Assembly (NCBI RefSeq): GCF_013386765.1 | Contig: NZ_JACARE010000010.1 | Location: 225,418 to 289,417 of the forward strand | DNA length: 64,000 nt | Reading direction: 5' to 3' | Origin: Pseudomonas yamanorum | Lineage (GTDB): Bacteria > Pseudomonadota > Gammaproteobacteria > Pseudomonadales > Pseudomonadaceae | Part shown: positions 46,258 through 61,085 of the stretch, piece by piece | Numbering within the stretch: position 1 is the first letter of the stretch | Layout of the letters: each line of letters starts with the position of its first letter | Made by a program: the position numbers and the translations under genes | The notes under the pieces: generated by a model | Seen by the model: the letters and a program-made list of their open reading frames with translations, nothing else | What the model was told of the DNA's origin: nothing | Database searches by the model: none

Positions 46258-46938
46258 ATGCTGACCTGGTTACAACGCAACACCCTGACATTCCCACCGC
46301 TGGCCAAGGCCATGCGCGAACCCAATGGCCTGCTCGCCGCCGGTGGCGACCTGTCGGCAGACCGCTTGATCCAGGCCTATCGCCATGGCTGCTTTCCCTG
46401 GTTCTCGGAAGGCCAGCCCATCCTCTGGTGGTCCCCTGACCCGCGCACCGTGCTGTTCCCCGAGGAGCTGCATGTTTCCCGCAGCCTGGGCAAATTGTTG
46501 CGCCAGCAGCGCTACAGCGTGACCTTCGACCAGGATTTTGCCGCTGTCATCCAGGCCTGCGCGGCGCCACGCAGTTACGCCGATGGCACCTGGATCACCG
46601 AAGCCATGCAAAGCGCCTATCTGCAACTGCACCAGCGCGGCTATGCGCACTCGGTGGAGGTCTGGGATGAGGGGGAGCTGGTGGGCGGCCTGTACGGCCT
46701 GGCGATGGGCCAGTTGTTTTTTGGCGAATCGATGTTCAGCCGTGCCGACAACGCTTCGAAATACGGCTTCGTCACCCTGGTCAGGCAATTGCAGGCGTGG
46801 GGCTTCGTGCTGATCGACTGCCAGATGCCCACCGACCACCTGCACAGCCTCGGCGCCCGCGCCATTCCCCGCGACGACTTCGCCCACTATCTTCGCGACC
46901 ATTTAGACCAAACCAGCTCTGCGCCATGGGTTTCCTAG
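46258..46938 (+). CDS. aat: Leucyl/phenylalanyl-tRNA--protein transferase
   Basis: A 226-residue enzyme that adds Leu or Phe to proteins with N-terminal Arg or Lys, marking them for ClpS/ClpAP. Motifs: [40 protein letters not shown] and [20 protein letters not shown]. It is followed after 55 bases by the arginyl-tRNA-protein transferase gene. Weak GGATG ribosome binding site. Confidence 0.96.
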   Translation: MLTWLQRNTLTFPPLAKAMREPNGLLAAGGDLSADRLIQAYRHGCFPWFSEGQPILWWSPDPRTVLFPEELHVSRSLGKLLRQQRYSVTFDQDFAAVIQACAAPRSYADGTWITEAMQSAYLQLHQRGYAHSVEVWDEGELVGGLYGLAMGQLFFGESMFSRADNASKYGFVTLVRQLQAWGFVLIDCQMPTDHLHSLGARAIPRDDFAHYLRDHLDQTSSAPWVS

Positions 46939-46993
46939 GCGACTTCCCCGCACCTGGCTTACACTTATTTCAAAGCTTATCCGAGGGTTGATC

Positions 46994-47701
46994 ATGACCG
47001 AGCTGGCGCGTTTGAAGTTTTATGCCACTCAACCCCACTCTTGCAGCTATCTGCCCGACGAGCAGGCCACCACGCTGTTCCTCGACCCCAGCCAGCCGAT
47101 GGATGTGCATGTGTATGCCGATTTGTCGGAAATGGGCTTCCGGCGCAGCGGCGACCACCTCTACCGGCCCCACTGCCAGAATTGCAACGCCTGCGTACCG
47201 GCGCGTATCCCGGTGGCGCAGTTCCTGCCGGACCGCAATCAGAAACGCATCCTCAAGCGCAACGCCGACTTGACCGTCACCGCCGCCAAACCGGGCTTCA
47301 GCGAAGAATACTTCGACCTGTACCAACGCTACATCGAACAACGCCACGCCGACGGCGACATGTTCCCGCCCAGCCGCGACCAGTTTTCCACTTTCCTGGT
47401 GCGCGACCTGCCCTTCTCGCGCTTCTACGAGTTCCGCCTGGAAGGACGCCTGGTGGCCGTCGCCGTTACCGACCTTTTGCCCAACGGGCTGTCGGCGGTG
47501 TACACCTTTTATGAGCCCGCCGAGGAACGGCGCAGCCTGGGACGTTTTGCGATCCTGTGGCAAATCGGCGAAGCCTTGCGCCTGGAATTGGAGGCGGTGT
47601 ACCTCGGATACTGGATCAAAAACTGCAAAAAGATGAACTACAAGACCCAATATCGGCCCATAGAGCTGCTAATTAACCAAAGATGGGTCACCTTGAACTA
47701 G
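46994..47701 (+). CDS. bpt: Aspartate/glutamate leucyltransferase (Bpt)
   Basis: A 235-residue R-transferase-type enzyme that leucylates N-terminal Asp or Glu. The N-terminal cysteine set is visible in [12 protein letters not shown] and [15 protein letters not shown], and the C-terminal GNAT-like part has [20 protein letters not shown] and [20 protein letters not shown]. Start chosen at the ATG at 46994, which gives the standard length. Lies between aat and infA as in other pseudomonads. Confidence 0.95.
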
Positions 47702-47801
47702 AACCTCTTGGCTTAAACACCCTTTTTCGGGCACAATGCACGCCGCTTTTGCCTGGCGCAGTTGCACCGGGCCATTCACTGGATACCGAGGGCTTTACTG
47801 C

Positions 47802-48020
47802 ATGTCGAAAGAAGACAGCTTCGAAATGGAAGGCACTGTCGTCGACACCCTGCCCAACACCATGTTTCGTGTGGAGTTGGAAAATGGGCACGTCGTAACC
47901 GCGCATATCTCCGGCAAGATGCGCAAGAACTACATTCGTATTCTTACCGGTGACAAAGTGCGCGTCGAACTGACGCCCTATGACTTGAGCAAAGGGCGCA
48001 TCACTTACCGCGCTCGTTAA
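47802..48020 (+). CDS. infA: Translation initiation factor IF-1
   Basis: A 72-residue S1/OB-fold protein: [20 protein letters not shown], then [20 protein letters not shown] and [16 protein letters not shown]. Length and sequence match bacterial IF-1, which binds the A site of the 30S subunit. A strong terminator follows. Confidence 0.98.
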
Positions 48021-48035
48021 TCAAGTCAATACAAG

Positions 48036-48062
48036 ACGCCCGGTTATGCCGGGCGTTTTTGT
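48036..48062 (+). terminator. Terminator after infA
   Basis: ACGCCCGG TTATG CCGGGCGTTTTT hairpin 15 bases after the infA stop. Confidence 0.92.
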
Positions 48063-48093
48063 GTGCGCGCCATTTAACAGTCGCCACTTGACC

Positions 48094-48123
48094 CTGTGGG
48101 AGCTGGCTTGCCAGCTCCCACAG
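48094..48123. repeat. Single palindromic REP unit
   Basis: CTGTGGGAGCTGGC TT GCCAGCTCCCACAG, an isolated perfect palindrome of the same family as the paired elements at 55,530 and 61,090, between the infA and clpA terminators. Confidence 0.8.
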
Positions 48124-48173
48124 TTGATCTTCACCGGTCGATAGGTATCGACCCACCCGTTTTCCAGATAGCA

Positions 48174-48199
48174 AAAAGGCGCCTCTCGGCGCCTTTTGC
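48174..48199. terminator. Terminator of clpA
   Basis: AAAAGGCGCC TCTC GGCGCCTTTT, about 18 bases beyond the clpA stop on the minus strand. Confidence 0.88.
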
Positions 48200-48216
48200 T
48201 TTATTGCAGTCAGCTA

Positions 48217-50487
48217 TCAGGCCATTTCAGCCGTGGTTTCGAAGTCGAAGGTCAGCTCGCCGTCCTTCAGATCGATATGCACCACGCCACCATGGTCTGC
48301 CAGTTCGCCGAACAGGATCTCTTCCGCCAGTGGGCGCTTGATCTTGTCCTGGATCAGGCGAGCCATTGGCCGAGCGCCCATTGCCGCGTCGTAGCCACCT
48401 TCCGCCAGCCAGTTGCGCGCCGCGTCGGTGACTTCCAGCTGCACGCGCTTGTCTTCCAACTGCGCCTGAAGCTCGGTAAGGAACTTGTCCACCACGCTTT
48501 TGATGACCTCATGGCTGAGGCGACCAAACTGGATAATTGTGTCCAGGCGGTTGCGGAATTCCGGCGTGAAGCTCTTCTTGATCACTTCCATTGCATCGGA
48601 AGAGTGATCCTGATGAGTAAAGCCAATGGAAGCCCGCGCGGCCGTTTCGGCACCGGCGTTGGTGGTCATGATCACGATCACGTTGCGGAAGTCCGCCTTG
48701 CGCCCGTTGTTGTCGGTCAGGGTGCCGTGGTCCATCACCTGCAACAGCAGGTTGAAGACTTCCGGGTGCGCCTTCTCGATTTCATCGAGCAGCAGTACGC
48801 AATGTGGCTGCTTGGTGATCGCCTCGGTCAACAGGCCGCCCTGGTCGAAGCCGACATAGCCCGGAGGCGCACCGATCAGGCGCGACACGGTGTGACGCTC
48901 CATGTACTCGGACATGTCGAAACGTACCAGCTCGATGCCCATGGCCTTGGCCAGTTGCCGCGCCGCTTCGGTCTTGCCGACACCGGTAGGCCCGGCGAAC
49001 AGGAAGGAACCGACCGGCTTGTCCGGCGACTTGAGGCCCGCACGGGACAGCTTGATCGCGGTGGACAGCGAGTCGATGGCCGCATCCTGACCAAACACGG
49101 TCAGCTTGAGGTCACGCTCCAGGTTACGCAGCAGCTCCCGGTCGGAAGTGTTGACGTGTTTTGGCGGAATGCGCGCGATCTTCGCCACGATGTCCTCGAC
49201 CTGAGGCACGTCGATGCGCTTCACACGTTTTTCCACCGGCTGCAGGCGCTGGTAGGCGCCCGCCTCGTCGATCACATCGATGGCCTTGTCCGGCATGTGC
49301 CGGTCATTGATGTAGCGCGACGCCAGCTCGGCGGCGGCACGCAGCGCTTCATCGGTGTACTCGATGCCGTGGTGCGCTTCGAAACGCCCCTTGAGCCCGC
49401 GCAGGATGCCGATGGTGTCTTCAACCGAAGGCTCGGACACGTCAACTTTCTGGAAGCGACGCGCCAGGGCACGGTCTTTTTCGAAGATCCCGCGAAATTC
49501 CTGGAACGTGGTCGAACCGATGCAACGGATATCACCCGAAGACAGCAGCGGCTTGAGCAGGTTCGAAGCATCCATCACGCCACCGGAAGCTGCACCGGCA
49601 CCGATGATGGTGTGGATTTCGTCGATGAACAGGATCGCCTGCGGGCGTTTTTTCAGCTCGCCGAGCAACGCCTTGAAGCGCTTCTCGAAGTCGCCACGGT
49701 ACTTGGTCCCGGCGAGCAACGCGCCCAGGTCAAGGGAGTAGACGACGCTGTTGGCCAGCAGGTCCGGAACCTGATTATCAACAATGCGTTTGGCCAGGCC
49801 TTCGGCAATCGCGGTTTTACCCACGCCTGCCTCACCCACCAACAGCGGGTTGTTTTTGCGACGGCGCGCCAGGATCTGCGCCACGCGCTCAACTTCCAGT
49901 TCGCGCCCTACCAGCGGATCGATCCGCCCCTGGCGCGCCAGTTCGTTGAGGTTGCTGGCATAAGCATCCAGCGGGTTGCTCGAAGAAGAAGACTCGCCGC
50001 CCTCGTCATCCTGCATATCCTGCTCACCTTCTGAGTGATCGCCATGCCCCGGCACTTTGGAAATGCCATGGGCGATGTAGTTGACGACATCAATACGGGC
50101 AACGCTTTGCTGCTTGAGCAGGAATACAGCCTGGCTTTCCTGCTCGCTGAAGATCGCCACGAGCACGTTGGCCCCTGTGACTTCACGCTTGCCGGAGCTC
50201 TGTACGTGGAAAACGGCACGCTGCAGTACCCGCTGGAAGCCCAGGGTTGGCTGGGTCTCGCGGTCCTCGTCATGAACGGGGATCAACGGCGTGGTGGAGT
50301 CGATAAACTCCTGCAGGTCATGCTTGAGTTTGTCGAGATTGGCACCACACGCACGCAGTACGGTGGCGGCAGCTTCGTTATCCAAAAGTGCCAGCAGCAG
50401 GTGCTCGACGGTCATGAATTCATGACGCTTCGAACGGGCCTCCTTGAAGGCAAGATTGAGGGTGACTTCGAGCTCGCGGTTTAACAT
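48217..50487 (-). CDS. clpA: ATP-dependent Clp protease ATPase ClpA
   Basis: A 756-residue unfoldase with an N-domain (about 1-145) and two AAA+ modules: Walker A GEAGVGKT near 215 and GPTGVGKTE near 497. It partners with ClpP and takes N-degron substrates from ClpS. IGF-type ClpP loop residues are visible in [12 protein letters not shown] short gap separates it from clpS upstream on the same strand. Confidence 0.97.
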   Translation of the reverse strand: MLNRELEVTLNLAFKEARSKRHEFMTVEHLLLALLDNEAAATVLRACGANLDKLKHDLQEFIDSTTPLIPVHDEDRETQPTLGFQRVLQRAVFHVQSSGKREVTGANVLVAIFSEQESQAVFLLKQQSVARIDVVNYIAHGISKVPGHGDHSEGEQDMQDDEGGESSSSSNPLDAYASNLNELARQGRIDPLVGRELEVERVAQILARRRKNNPLLVGEAGVGKTAIAEGLAKRIVDNQVPDLLANSVVYSLDLGALLAGTKYRGDFEKRFKALLGELKKRPQAILFIDEIHTIIGAGAASGGVMDASNLLKPLLSSGDIRCIGSTTFQEFRGIFEKDRALARRFQKVDVSEPSVEDTIGILRGLKGRFEAHHGIEYTDEALRAAAELASRYINDRHMPDKAIDVIDEAGAYQRLQPVEKRVKRIDVPQVEDIVAKIARIPPKHVNTSDRELLRNLERDLKLTVFGQDAAIDSLSTAIKLSRAGLKSPDKPVGSFLFAGPTGVGKTEAARQLAKAMGIELVRFDMSEYMERHTVSRLIGAPPGYVGFDQGGLLTEAITKQPHCVLLLDEIEKAHPEVFNLLLQVMDHGTLTDNNGRKADFRNVIVIMTTNAGAETAARASIGFTHQDHSSDAMEVIKKSFTPEFRNRLDTIIQFGRLSHEVIKSVVDKFLTELQAQLEDKRVQLEVTDAARNWLAEGGYDAAMGARPMARLIQDKIKRPLAEEILFGELADHGGVVHIDLKDGELTFDFETTAEMA

Positions 50488-50516
50488 AGCTTCACCTCAT
50501 ACCCAAGTGGTCGGAG

Positions 50517-50885
50517 TTAACCGTCCTTCTCGATTTCACAGAGTAGCGGATGCTGGCTTTCCCTGGCGTACTGGTTGACCTGCATGGCCTTTGTCTCGGC
50601 GATGTCGCGGGTAAACACTCCACATACTGCCCGTCCTTCTGTGTGAACGGCCAGCATTACCTTGGTCGCCAACTCGCGGTTCAGGTTAAAAAACACCTCG
50701 AGCACTTCGACGACGAAATCCATCGGTGTGTAGTCATCATTGAACAAAACCACCTTGTACATCGGCGGCGCCTGTAAAGCAGGCTTGGCCTCCTGAACAG
50801 CAATGCCTGCAGAACCGTCGTCGTCTTCTTGATGATCCGGGCGATCCTGATTGAATGTTAGTCGAATCTGGCTGATTGCATGCAT
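50517..50885 (-). CDS. clpS: ClpS adaptor for N-degron substrates
   Basis: A 122-residue adaptor that binds N-terminal Leu, Phe, Tyr or Trp and hands the protein to ClpA. The binding-pocket region is [20 protein letters not shown] (conserved Asn and two Asp) and the helix with [21 protein letters not shown] disordered N-terminal extension of about 35 residues is as expected. It is 29 bases upstream of clpA in the same direction. Confidence 0.97.
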   Translation of the reverse strand: MHAISQIRLTFNQDRPDHQEDDDGSAGIAVQEAKPALQAPPMYKVVLFNDDYTPMDFVVEVLEVFFNLNRELATKVMLAVHTEGRAVCGVFTRDIAETKAMQVNQYARESQHPLLCEIEKDG

Positions 50886-51109
50886 GGAAAGAAAGGTTCG
50901 TCAGTGGTTCAAATACAGTGGTGGGGGCGGCCTGTCCGAATTTCAACTCTGACTGACTGGTCGCCTTGACTATCGGCAAATCAGTGTTACAACCAATAGA
51001 ACCCACAGTGGGTAAAAAAGGTCCGCGCAGTCAACCTTATTTATTCGGGTTAGGACGGATAAACTGGATGATACTCCAGTGATGGAGTCTGGTGCAGAGG
51101 GATATGGGT

Positions 51110-51397
51110 ATGGCAAGCGGTAAGGTCAAGTGGTTCAATAATGCCAAGGGTTACGGCTTCATCAACGAAGACGGTAAGACTGAAGACCTTTTTGCGCATT
51201 ACTCGGCCATCCAGATGGATGGCTACAAGACACTGAAAGCAGGGCAGCCGGTTTCCTTTGAAATCATTCAGGGACCCAAAGGCCTGCATGCGGTGAATAT
51301 CGGTGCTCCCGTCAGCACCAGCCAAATTGGTGCTCCCACCAGCACCAGCCAAGTGAAAGAAGACGTCGCTCAACAATCAAAAAAACAGACGGCCTGA
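51110..51397 (+). CDS. cspD: Cold-shock-domain protein CspD
   Basis: A 95-residue CSD protein: [20 protein letters not shown], then [20 protein letters not shown] and [17 protein letters not shown]. CspD in E. coli is a stationary-phase inhibitor of replication. The C-terminal tail carries a tandem nine-residue duplication, GAPVSTSQI and GAPTSTSQV, seen in DNA as two 27-base copies. The ATG at 51110 has GAGGG eight bases upstream, better than the upstream ATGs. Divergent from clpS, as in other gammaproteobacteria. Confidence 0.93.
   Translation: MASGKVKWFNNAKGYGFINEDGKTEDLFAHYSAIQMDGYKTLKAGQPVSFEIIQGPKGLHAVNIGAPVSTSQIGAPTSTSQVKEDVAQQSKKQTA
51302..51355 (+). repeat. 27-base tandem duplication in cspD
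   Basis: Two in-frame copies (51302-51328 and 51329-51355), each starting GGTGCTCCC and containing CAGCACCAGCCAA, differ at only a few positions. Encodes the duplicated GAPxSTSQx tail. Confidence 0.85.
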
Positions 51398-51419
51398 TCA
51401 GCCGCTGAGCAAACGCTCT

Positions 51420-51452
51420 AAAAAAAACCGGCCACCAGGGCCGGTTTTTTCA
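51420..51452. terminator. Bidirectional terminator between cspD and icd
   Basis: AAAAAAACCGGCC ACCA GGGCCGGTTTTTT, serving convergent cspD and icd. Confidence 0.9.
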
Positions 51453-51467
51453 TGCCTGCCTATCCAC

Positions 51468-52724
51468 TTACATATGTGAAATCAGCGCATCGCCAAACGC
51501 CGACGACGACAGCAACTTTGCACCGTCCATCAAGCGATGGAAGTCATAGGTCACGGTCTTGGCCGAAATCGCGCCATTGGTGCCCTTGATGATCAGGTCG
51601 GCCGCTTCGGTCCAACCCATGTGACGCAGCATCATTTCCGCCGAAAGGATCAGCGAACCCGGGTTGACCTGGTCCTTGCCGGCATACTTCGGCGCCGTAC
51701 CGTGGGTGGCTTCGAACATCGCCACGGTGTCGGACAGGTTGGCGCCTGGCGCAATACCGATACCGCCCACTTCCGCCGCCAGGGCGTCGGACAGATAGTC
51801 ACCGTTGAGGTTAAGGGTGGCGATCACGTCATATTCAGCCGGGCGCAGCAGGATCTGCTGGAGCATGGCGTCGGCAATGGCGTCCTTGACCACCACATTC
51901 TTGCCGGTACGCGGGTTCTTGAATTGCATCCACGGCCCGCCGTCCAGCAGGGTCGCGCCGAACTCTTCGGCCGCCACTTCGTAGGCCCATTCCTTGAAGG
52001 CACCTTCGGTGAACTTCATGATGTTGCCTTTGTGCACGATGGTCAGCGAATCGCGGTCGTTATCCACGACATATTGCAGGGCCTTGCGCGCCAGGCGCTT
52101 GGTGCCTTCCAGGGACACCGGCTTGACGCCGATCCCGCAGTTCTGGTCGAAACGAATCTTGGTGACGCCCATCTCTTCCTTCAGGAACTTGATGACCTTG
52201 ATTGCTTCCGGCGAGCCGGCTTTCCACTCGATGCCAGCGTAGATGTCCTCGGAGTTCTCGCGGAAGATGGTCATGTCCACATCGCCGGGCTTCTTGACCG
52301 GGCTTGGTACGCCTTCAAACCAGCGCACCGGGCGCAGACATACATAAAGGTCGAGTTGCTGGCGCAGGGCTACGTTCAGCGAACGGATACCGCCACCTAC
52401 AGGGGTGGTCAGCGGGCCCTTGATGGAAACCACGTAATCCTTGACTGCATCCAGGGTTTCCTGGGGCAGCCAGGTGTCCTGGTCGTAAACCTGAGTGGCC
52501 TTTTCGCCGGCATAAACCTCCATCCAGGAGATTTTGCGCTTGCCGCCATAAGCCTTGTTAACAGCTGCATCGACCACCTTGATCATCACCGGGCTGATGT
52601 CGACGCCAATACCGTCACCCTCGATGAAGGGGATGATCGGGTTGTCAGGAACATTGAGAGAATGGTCTGCATTGACGGTGATTTTGTCGCCGACTGCCGG
52701 AACCTGAATCTTCTTGTATCCCAT
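51468..52724 (-). CDS. icd: NADP-dependent isocitrate dehydrogenase, dimeric
   Basis: A 418-residue TCA-cycle enzyme oxidising isocitrate to 2-oxoglutarate. The N-terminal [20 protein letters not shown], the phosphorylation-loop region [20 protein letters not shown] (regulatory Ser in GGIRSLN), and [16 protein letters not shown] are typical of the E. coli-type enzyme. The ATG at 52724 gives the normal length; an ATG four codons earlier is possible. The monomeric isoenzyme gene idh is divergent 496 bases away. Confidence 0.96.
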   Translation of the reverse strand: MGYKKIQVPAVGDKITVNADHSLNVPDNPIIPFIEGDGIGVDISPVMIKVVDAAVNKAYGGKRKISWMEVYAGEKATQVYDQDTWLPQETLDAVKDYVVSIKGPLTTPVGGGIRSLNVALRQQLDLYVCLRPVRWFEGVPSPVKKPGDVDMTIFRENSEDIYAGIEWKAGSPEAIKVIKFLKEEMGVTKIRFDQNCGIGVKPVSLEGTKRLARKALQYVVDNDRDSLTIVHKGNIMKFTEGAFKEWAYEVAAEEFGATLLDGGPWMQFKNPRTGKNVVVKDAIADAMLQQILLRPAEYDVIATLNLNGDYLSDALAAEVGGIGIAPGANLSDTVAMFEATHGTAPKYAGKDQVNPGSLILSAEMMLRHMGWTEAADLIIKGTNGAISAKTVTYDFHRLMDGAKLLSSSAFGDALISHM

Positions 52725-55445
<2,721 letters not shown>

Positions 55446-55461
55446 GGTTGTAAGGATGCAA

Positions 55462-55495
55462 AGAAGCCCCGGCCATGTGCCGGGGTTTCTGTTTG
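55462..55495 (+). terminator. Terminator after idh
   Basis: AGAAGCCCCGGC / GCCGGGGTTTCT hairpin with a T-rich tail. Confidence 0.8.
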
Positions 55496-55527
55496 TGCCC
55501 CCTATTTCATTGAACAACCCCGATCAA

Positions 55528-55619
55528 ATGTGGGAGCTGGCTTGCCTGCGATAGCGGTGGTTCAGCTGCATCTGGGTCAACTGACAGACTGCTATCGCAG
55601 GCAAGCCAGCTCCCACACT
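55528..55619. repeat. REPIN of the GTGGGAGCTGGCTTGCC type
   Basis: GTGGGAGCTGGCTTGCCTGC then GATAGC at the left; GCTATCGCAGGCAAGCCAGC then TCCCAC at the right. The arms are perfect inverted copies of about 26 bases facing inward with a 35-base spacer. Confidence 0.88.
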
Positions 55620-55656
55620 GAACGAGTTTCTTCAGTTACTACACATTGAGGCACCT

Positions 55657-56103
55657 ATGACCTGGCAACCCCACATCACCGTCGCCACCATCGTCGAAGA
55701 CAACGGCCGCTTCCTGATGGTCGAGGAACTCAAGGGCGGCCGCGCCGTGCTCAACCAGCCCGCCGGCCACCTCGACCCGAACGAAACCCTGACCGAGGCC
55801 GCCGTGCGCGAAACCCTCGAGGAAACCGGCTGGGACGTCGAAGCCACCGGGATCGTCGGGATTTACCTGTACACCGCCCCCAGCAACGGCGTGACCTATC
55901 AGCGCGTGTGCTTCACCGCCAAGGCCCTGAAACACCACCCGGACTATCAGTTGGACGACGGCATCGTGCGCGCCCGCTGGCTGACGCGCGACGAATTGAT
56001 GGGCCTGCGCGAGGACTGGCGCAGCGAGCTGATTATCCGCTGCATCGACGATTATCTGGCCGGCCAACGCCACAGCCTCGAATTGATCCGCCCTTCTCTT
56101 TAG
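55657..56103 (+). CDS. nudJ: NUDIX hydrolase, NudJ-like
   Basis: A 148-residue phosphohydrolase. The Nudix box GHLDPNETLTEAAVRETLEE followed by TGW is at about residues 38-60 with all metal-binding glutamates. In E. coli NudJ acts on thiamine pyrophosphate precursors and nucleoside tri/diphosphates, and its gene also sits upstream of mnmA. That context supports the symbol. Confidence 0.9.
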   Translation: MTWQPHITVATIVEDNGRFLMVEELKGGRAVLNQPAGHLDPNETLTEAAVRETLEETGWDVEATGIVGIYLYTAPSNGVTYQRVCFTAKALKHHPDYQLDDGIVRARWLTRDELMGLREDWRSELIIRCIDDYLAGQRHSLELIRPSL

Positions 56104-56162
56104 CCTTGCAGACGCGAGCCTGCTAGAATCGCGTCCTTTTTAAAGACACCCGTTGAAATCCT

Positions 56163-57287
56163 ATGCGTGATCCAGCCCCTTCTGACACACAAAAGAAGCG
56201 CGTCATCGTCGGTATGTCCGGCGGCGTGGATTCTTCCGTTTCCGCCGTTCTGCTCATGGAGCAGGGTTATGAGGTGGAAGGCCTGTTCATGAAGAACTGG
56301 GAAGAAGACGATGGAACGGAATATTGCACCGCCATGGACGACCTGGCGGATGCCCAGGCCGTCTGTGACAAAATCGGCATCAAGCTGCACACCGCCAACT
56401 TCGCCGCCGAGTACTGGGACAACGTGTTCGAGCACTTCCTGGCCGAATACAAGGCCGGTCGCACGCCGAACCCGGACATCCTGTGTAACCGCGAGATCAA
56501 GTTCAAGGCGTTCCTCGATTACGCAATGATCCTCGGTGCCGACCTGATCGCCACTGGCCACTACGTGCGCCGTCGCGACATTGATGGCCGCACCGAACTG
56601 CTCAAGGGTCTGGACGCCAACAAGGACCAGAGCTACTTCCTGCACGCCGTTGGCGGCGAACAGATCGCCAAGACCCTGTTCCCGGTGGGCGAGCTGGAAA
56701 AACCCGAAGTGCGCGCAATTGCCGAGAAACACGGCCTGGCCACTGCCAAGAAGAAGGATTCCACCGGGATCTGCTTCATTGGCGAGCGCCGTTTCAGCGA
56801 CTTCCTCAAGCAATACCTGCCGGCGCAACCGGGTGAGATCAAGACCACCGAAGGCGAAGTCATCGGCCGTCACCACGGCTTGATGTACCACACCATCGGC
56901 CAGCGTCAGGGCCTGGGCATCGGCGGCTTGAAAGACGCCGGCGAAGAGCCGTGGTACGTGCTGATCAAGGACCTGGAGCACAACGAGCTGATCGTGGGCC
57001 AAGGCAATGACCACCCGTGGCTGTTCTCCCGCGCCCTGCTCGCTTCGGACATCTACTGGGTCAACCCGGTCGACCTGAGCAGCCCGCGCCGCCTGACCGC
57101 CAAAGTGCGCTATCGCCAGAGCGACCAGCCGTGCACCCTGGAAAAAACCGCCACGGGCTATCGCGCCACCTTCGATGACCCGCAACGTGCCGTAACGCCG
57201 GGCCAATCGGTAGTGTTCTACGACGCAGAGATTTGCCTGGGGGGCGGCGTAATCGAAGTTGCCGAACCCTGGAGCAGCCAGGCATGA
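56163..57287 (+). CDS. mnmA: tRNA-specific 2-thiouridylase MnmA
   Basis: A 374-residue enzyme installing the 2-thio group at U34 of tRNA-Lys, -Glu and -Gln. The PP-loop is [16 protein letters not shown], the first catalytic Cys is in [13 protein letters not shown], and the second in [19 protein letters not shown]. It receives sulfur from TusE, encoded at 35738. Its stop overlaps the hflD start (ATGA). Confidence 0.97.
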   Translation: MRDPAPSDTQKKRVIVGMSGGVDSSVSAVLLMEQGYEVEGLFMKNWEEDDGTEYCTAMDDLADAQAVCDKIGIKLHTANFAAEYWDNVFEHFLAEYKAGRTPNPDILCNREIKFKAFLDYAMILGADLIATGHYVRRRDIDGRTELLKGLDANKDQSYFLHAVGGEQIAKTLFPVGELEKPEVRAIAEKHGLATAKKKDSTGICFIGERRFSDFLKQYLPAQPGEIKTTEGEVIGRHHGLMYHTIGQRQGLGIGGLKDAGEEPWYVLIKDLEHNELIVGQGNDHPWLFSRALLASDIYWVNPVDLSSPRRLTAKVRYRQSDQPCTLEKTATGYRATFDDPQRAVTPGQSVVFYDAEICLGGGVIEVAEPWSSQA

Positions 57288-57907
57288 GCCCGACCCAGGA
57301 GCAATTGACGGCATTGGGCGGCGTGTTTCTCGCTGCGGTGCTGGTGGACAAGATCGCCAAGACCGGCCAGGTCACCGAGGCGGGCCTGACCTGCATGCTC
57401 GGCAGCCTGCTGATCCGCGACCCCAAGGACACCCTGGAAGTGTATGGTGGCGATGACTTGGCCCTGCGTGAAGGTTATCGCGCGCTGGTCGGCGCCCTCG
57501 AGCGCGACCCCAGCACCTTGCAGCGCGAGCCGCTGCGCTACGCCCTGTCGATGCTCGGCCTCGAGCGTCAATTGGCCAAACGCGACGACCTGCTGGAAAC
57601 CATCGGCAAGCGCCTGCCGCAGATTCAGTCCCAGGTCGAGCATTTTGGCCCGGCCCACGAAAACGTGATCGCAGCCTGCGGCGCGCTGTACCAGGACACC
57701 CTGAGTACCCTGCGCCAGCGGATCCAGGTGCACGGCGACATGCGTAACCTGCAACAACCGAACAACGCCTCGAAAATCCGCGCCCTGCTCCTGGCCGGCA
57801 TTCGTTCGGCGCGGTTGTGGCGCCAGTTGGGCGGTCATCGCTGGCAGTTGGTGATCAGCCGGCGCAAATTGCTGAAAGAGCTTTACCCGTTGATGCGCAA
57901 CGAATAA
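57284..57907 (+). CDS. hflD: High-frequency lysogenization protein HflD homologue
   Basis: A 207-residue helical protein: [20 protein letters not shown], then [20 protein letters not shown] and [20 protein letters not shown]. HflD in E. coli is a peripheral membrane protein that binds lambda CII; its general role is unclear. The order mnmA-hflD-purB is conserved in gammaproteobacteria. Four-base overlap with mnmA. Confidence 0.94.
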   Translation: MSPTQEQLTALGGVFLAAVLVDKIAKTGQVTEAGLTCMLGSLLIRDPKDTLEVYGGDDLALREGYRALVGALERDPSTLQREPLRYALSMLGLERQLAKRDDLLETIGKRLPQIQSQVEHFGPAHENVIAACGALYQDTLSTLRQRIQVHGDMRNLQQPNNASKIRALLLAGIRSARLWRQLGGHRWQLVISRRKLLKELYPLMRNE

Positions 57908-57943
57908 GTCGCAGCAACCGATTTTTTATAGCCCCACGCGTAA

Positions 57944-59401
<1,458 letters not shown>

Positions 59402-59420
59402 CAGCTGCTTGACCCTTTGA

Positions 59421-59448
59421 GACGCCCGGCAGCGCCGGGCGTTTTTAT
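59421..59448 (+). terminator. Terminator after purB
   Basis: GACGCCCGGC AGC GCCGGGCGTTTTTATT hairpin. Confidence 0.92.
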
Positions 59449-59485
59449 TCCCGTCTGAAAAGTGCTTTTTTTCAATAGGTTACAC

Positions 59486-60652
59486 ATGAATCCTGATATT
59501 CCTCTTCAACTTCTGGGCGGCATCACGGCACGCGAGTTCCTGCGCGACTACTGGCAGAAAAAACCGCTGCTGATCCGCCAGGCCATTCCTGACTTCGAAA
59601 GCCCGATCGACGCCGACGAACTGGCCGGCCTGGCGCTGGAAGAAGAAGTCGAGTCGCGCCTGATCATCGAACACGGCGAGCGTCCGTGGGAGCTGCGTCG
59701 CGGCCCGTTCGCCGAAGATGCCTTCAGCACCCTGCCCGAGCGTGAGTGGACCCTGCTGGTGCAGGCCGTCGACCAGTTCGTGCCGGAAGTGGCCGAGTTG
59801 CTGGAAAACTTTCGTTTCCTGCCAAGCTGGCGCATCGACGATGTGATGATCAGCTACGCCGCCCCGGGTGGCAGCGTAGGCCCGCACTTCGACAACTACG
59901 ACGTGTTCCTGCTGCAAGGTTCCGGCAAACGCAACTGGAAGATCGGCCAGATGTGCAACTCCGAAAGCCCGCTGCTGCAACACGCGGACTTGCGCATCCT
60001 CGCCGAATTCGAAGAGACCGCCGAATGGGTGCTGGAACCGGGCGACATGCTGTACCTGCCGCCGCGCCTGGCCCACTGCGGTGTTGCCGTCGATGATTGC
60101 ATGACCTACTCCGTAGGCTTCCGCGCGCCTAGCGCCGCTGAAGTGCTGACCCACTTCACCGACTTCCTCAGCCAGTACCTGACCGACGAAGAGCGCTACA
60201 CCGACGCCGATGCCCAGCCGGTCAGCGACCCGCACCAGATCCAGGGCGACGCCCTCGACCGCCTGAAAAGCCTGCTGGCCGAGCACATGAGCGACGAGCG
60301 CATGCTGCTGACCTGGTTCGGCCAGTTCATGACCGAGCCGCGCTACCCGGAACTGGTCGCCGGCCCGGAAGTGGAAGAAGAAGACCTGCTGGGCAGCCTG
60401 GAAAGCGGCGCCGTGCTGATCCGCAACCCGAGCGCCCGCCTGGCCTGGTCCGAAGTGGACGACGACCTGCTGCTGTTCGCCAGCGGCCAGAGCCGCCTGT
60501 TGCCGGGCAAGCTGCGGGAACTGTTGAAGCTGGTTTGCGCCGCCGACGCGCTGCACATCGACAACCTCGGCCCATGGCTGGCGGATGAAGATGGCTGCGC
60601 CCTGCTGTGGGAGCTGGTCAAGCAAGGGAGCCTGGGGTTTGCCGATGAATAA
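59486..60652 (+). CDS. roxA: Ribosomal protein uL16 arginine hydroxylase (RoxA/YcfD), JmjC cupin
   Basis: A 388-residue Fe(II)/2-oxoglutarate oxygenase. The metal-binding HxD is in VGPHFDNYDVFLLQGSGKRN and the distal His in YLPPRLAHCGVAVDD. Family members hydroxylate an arginine of ribosomal protein L16. A C-terminal winged-helix-like dimerisation region (about 250-388) is present. Its stop overlaps the next gene by eight bases. Confidence 0.92.
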   Translation: MNPDIPLQLLGGITAREFLRDYWQKKPLLIRQAIPDFESPIDADELAGLALEEEVESRLIIEHGERPWELRRGPFAEDAFSTLPEREWTLLVQAVDQFVPEVAELLENFRFLPSWRIDDVMISYAAPGGSVGPHFDNYDVFLLQGSGKRNWKIGQMCNSESPLLQHADLRILAEFEETAEWVLEPGDMLYLPPRLAHCGVAVDDCMTYSVGFRAPSAAEVLTHFTDFLSQYLTDEERYTDADAQPVSDPHQIQGDALDRLKSLLAEHMSDERMLLTWFGQFMTEPRYPELVAGPEVEEEDLLGSLESGAVLIRNPSARLAWSEVDDDLLLFASGQSRLLPGKLRELLKLVCAADALHIDNLGPWLADEDGCALLWELVKQGSLGFADE

Positions 60653-61067
60653 GATTCACGTAAGTGTCGCGGACTGGCAAAAGGATATCGCCGAGATACG
60701 GCGCATTCGTGAAGCGGTATTTATCGCTGAACAATCGGTTCCACCGGAGCTGGAATGGGATGCTGACGACGCAGGTGCCGTGCACTTTCTCGCGTTCGAA
60801 GGTGACTTCCCCATCGGCACCGCCCGCCTGCTGCCTACGGGCGAGATCGGCCGTGTGTCGGTCCTCAAGGACTGGCGCGGCCTGAAGGTGGGCGACAAGC
60901 TGATGGAAGCGGTGATTGGCGAGGCCGAGAAACGCGGCCAAACCCGACAGATCCTCAGTGCACAGGTCCATGCAGCGCCGTTTTATGAGCGCCTGGGCTT
61001 CAAGATTGTCAGCGATGAGTTCCTGGAAGTCGGGATTCCTCATGTTGATATGGTGCGCGAGGGCTGA
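60645..61067 (+). CDS. GNAT-family N-acetyltransferase
   Basis: A 140-residue single-domain acetyltransferase. IRRIREAVFIAEQSVPPELE is the N-terminal helix pair, IGRVSVLKDWRGLKVGDKLM holds the acetyl-CoA loop (here RGLKVGD rather than the usual QxxGxG), and HAAPFYERLGFKIV the C-terminal strand. The ATG at 60645 overlaps the roxA end. Substrate unknown; small family members of this type (ElaA-like or YjdJ-like) are common. Confidence 0.9.
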   Translation: MNKIHVSVADWQKDIAEIRRIREAVFIAEQSVPPELEWDADDAGAVHFLAFEGDFPIGTARLLPTGEIGRVSVLKDWRGLKVGDKLMEAVIGEAEKRGQTRQILSAQVHAAPFYERLGFKIVSDEFLEVGIPHVDMVREG

Positions 61068-61085
61068 CTTTAGACCGAGTCGCTC

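Noticed and set aside
45938..46297. Two overlapping ORFs of about 100 codons between ftsK and aat
   Set aside because: No ribosome binding sites, no domain, and one runs into the aat start. Treated as intergenic.
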